A stretch of DNA of 5,985 bases from Bdellovibrionales bacterium. GTDB lineage: Bacteria; Bdellovibrionota; Bdellovibrionia; Bdellovibrionales; JAMPXM01. Under the pieces are notes generated by a model, which ran no database searches, had not been told where the DNA came from, and saw only the letters and a list, made by a program, of their open reading frames with translations. The stretch lies in NCBI GenBank assembly GCA_005793615.1, contig SXRI01000205.1, positions 1 through 5,985 on the forward strand, read 5' to 3'. Below, piece after piece: positions 5,764 to 5,985 of this stretch. Numbering within the stretch: the first letter of the stretch is position 1; the number at the start of each line of letters is the position of its first letter. Made by a program: the position numbers and the translations under genes.

Positions 5764-5985
5764 ATGACGATGAATCCTGAAAAAATGAGTGATCAGAATC
5801 TCTTGGTGGCAACCGAAAAACTGGTCCAAGAGGAGCGAGAGCTTTTGACCCTCATTCTTCGGCACTTGCATGAAATTGAGCGGCGACGATTGTTTTGCGA
5901 TTTGGGATTCAGCAGTCTTTTTGCGTATGCCACTGAGAAACTTGGCTATTCCGAAGATCAAGCCTGGCGGCGGATCAGCGCCATG
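5764..5985 (+). CDS. HNH endonuclease-type protein, N-terminal part (runs off the window)
   Basis: Seventy-four codons are present and the frame is open to the window end, so the gene is 3'-truncated by the boundary. The sequence has the pattern LVATEKLVQEERELLTLIL, then LRHLHEIERRRLF, then LGFSSLFAYATEKLGYSE and AWRRISAM. This helical N-terminal domain (ER..LT..L.HL.E..RR.L....G..SLF.Y....LGYSE..A.RRI) is the one I associate with a family of HNH nuclease-like proteins, often multicopy, in Bdellovibrio-like and myxobacterial genomes. The family normally carries a C-terminal HNH metal-binding nuclease motif, which lies beyond this window and cannot be confirmed. The start is supported by GAGGAG at 5751-5756. 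The true substrate and role of the family are not established to my knowledge. The N-terminal match is good; the nuclease function is inference. Confidence 0.65.
   Translation, partial: MTMNPEKMSDQNLLVATEKLVQEERELLTLILRHLHEIERRRLFCDLGFSSLFAYATEKLGYSEDQAWRRISAM

Overview
The window reads as chromosomal sequence from a Gram-negative bacterium of moderate GC content, most likely a member of Bdellovibrionota or a close relative. That placement is inferred from the type of HNH-protein N-terminus at the right edge, a family I know mainly from Bdellovibrio-like and myxobacterial genomes, and from the style of the decayed secreted L,D-transpeptidase-like gene. It is not proven by a marker gene.

Left part (1-2947): a class II tRNA-Leu with anticodon CAG lies on the minus strand at 63-149. 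It is divergent from a large plus-strand gene for ribonuclease R (rnr, 314-2947). This RNase R has intact catalytic aspartates and an S1 domain. Its usual N-terminal helix-turn-helix is replaced by about 175 residues of basic, Pro/Ser/Gln-rich low-complexity sequence.

Centre (2826-4502): an AarF/ABC1/UbiB-family atypical kinase follows on the plus strand. Its start lies 122 bases inside the end of rnr, so the two genes are almost certainly co-transcribed and probably translationally coupled. All hallmark UbiB motifs and two C-terminal membrane helices are present. Eight bases after it begins what was once a third gene of the same operon, a secreted YkuD_2-type (murein L,D-transpeptidase-like) protein. 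It is now a pseudogene (4511-5073) with two frameshifts. One is explained exactly by an extra copy of a 7-base tandem repeat. The catalytic His and Cys region also appears lost.

Right part (5074-5985): this is mostly non-coding or accessory DNA. It holds a GC-rich hairpin with a U-tract on the minus strand, a possible 40-residue cationic and hydrophobic small protein (5283-5405) behind a perfect Shine-Dalgarno sequence, and about 360 bases with no clear plus-strand gene but a possible minus-strand coding remnant. The first 74 codons of an HNH-endonuclease-type protein start at 5764 and run off the window.

No CRISPR array, rRNA, insertion sequence or complete novel multi-gene system is visible. 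The most notable points are the long rnr/ubiB overlap, the reconstructable frameshift pseudogene with its heptamer repeat, and the small cationic ORF.
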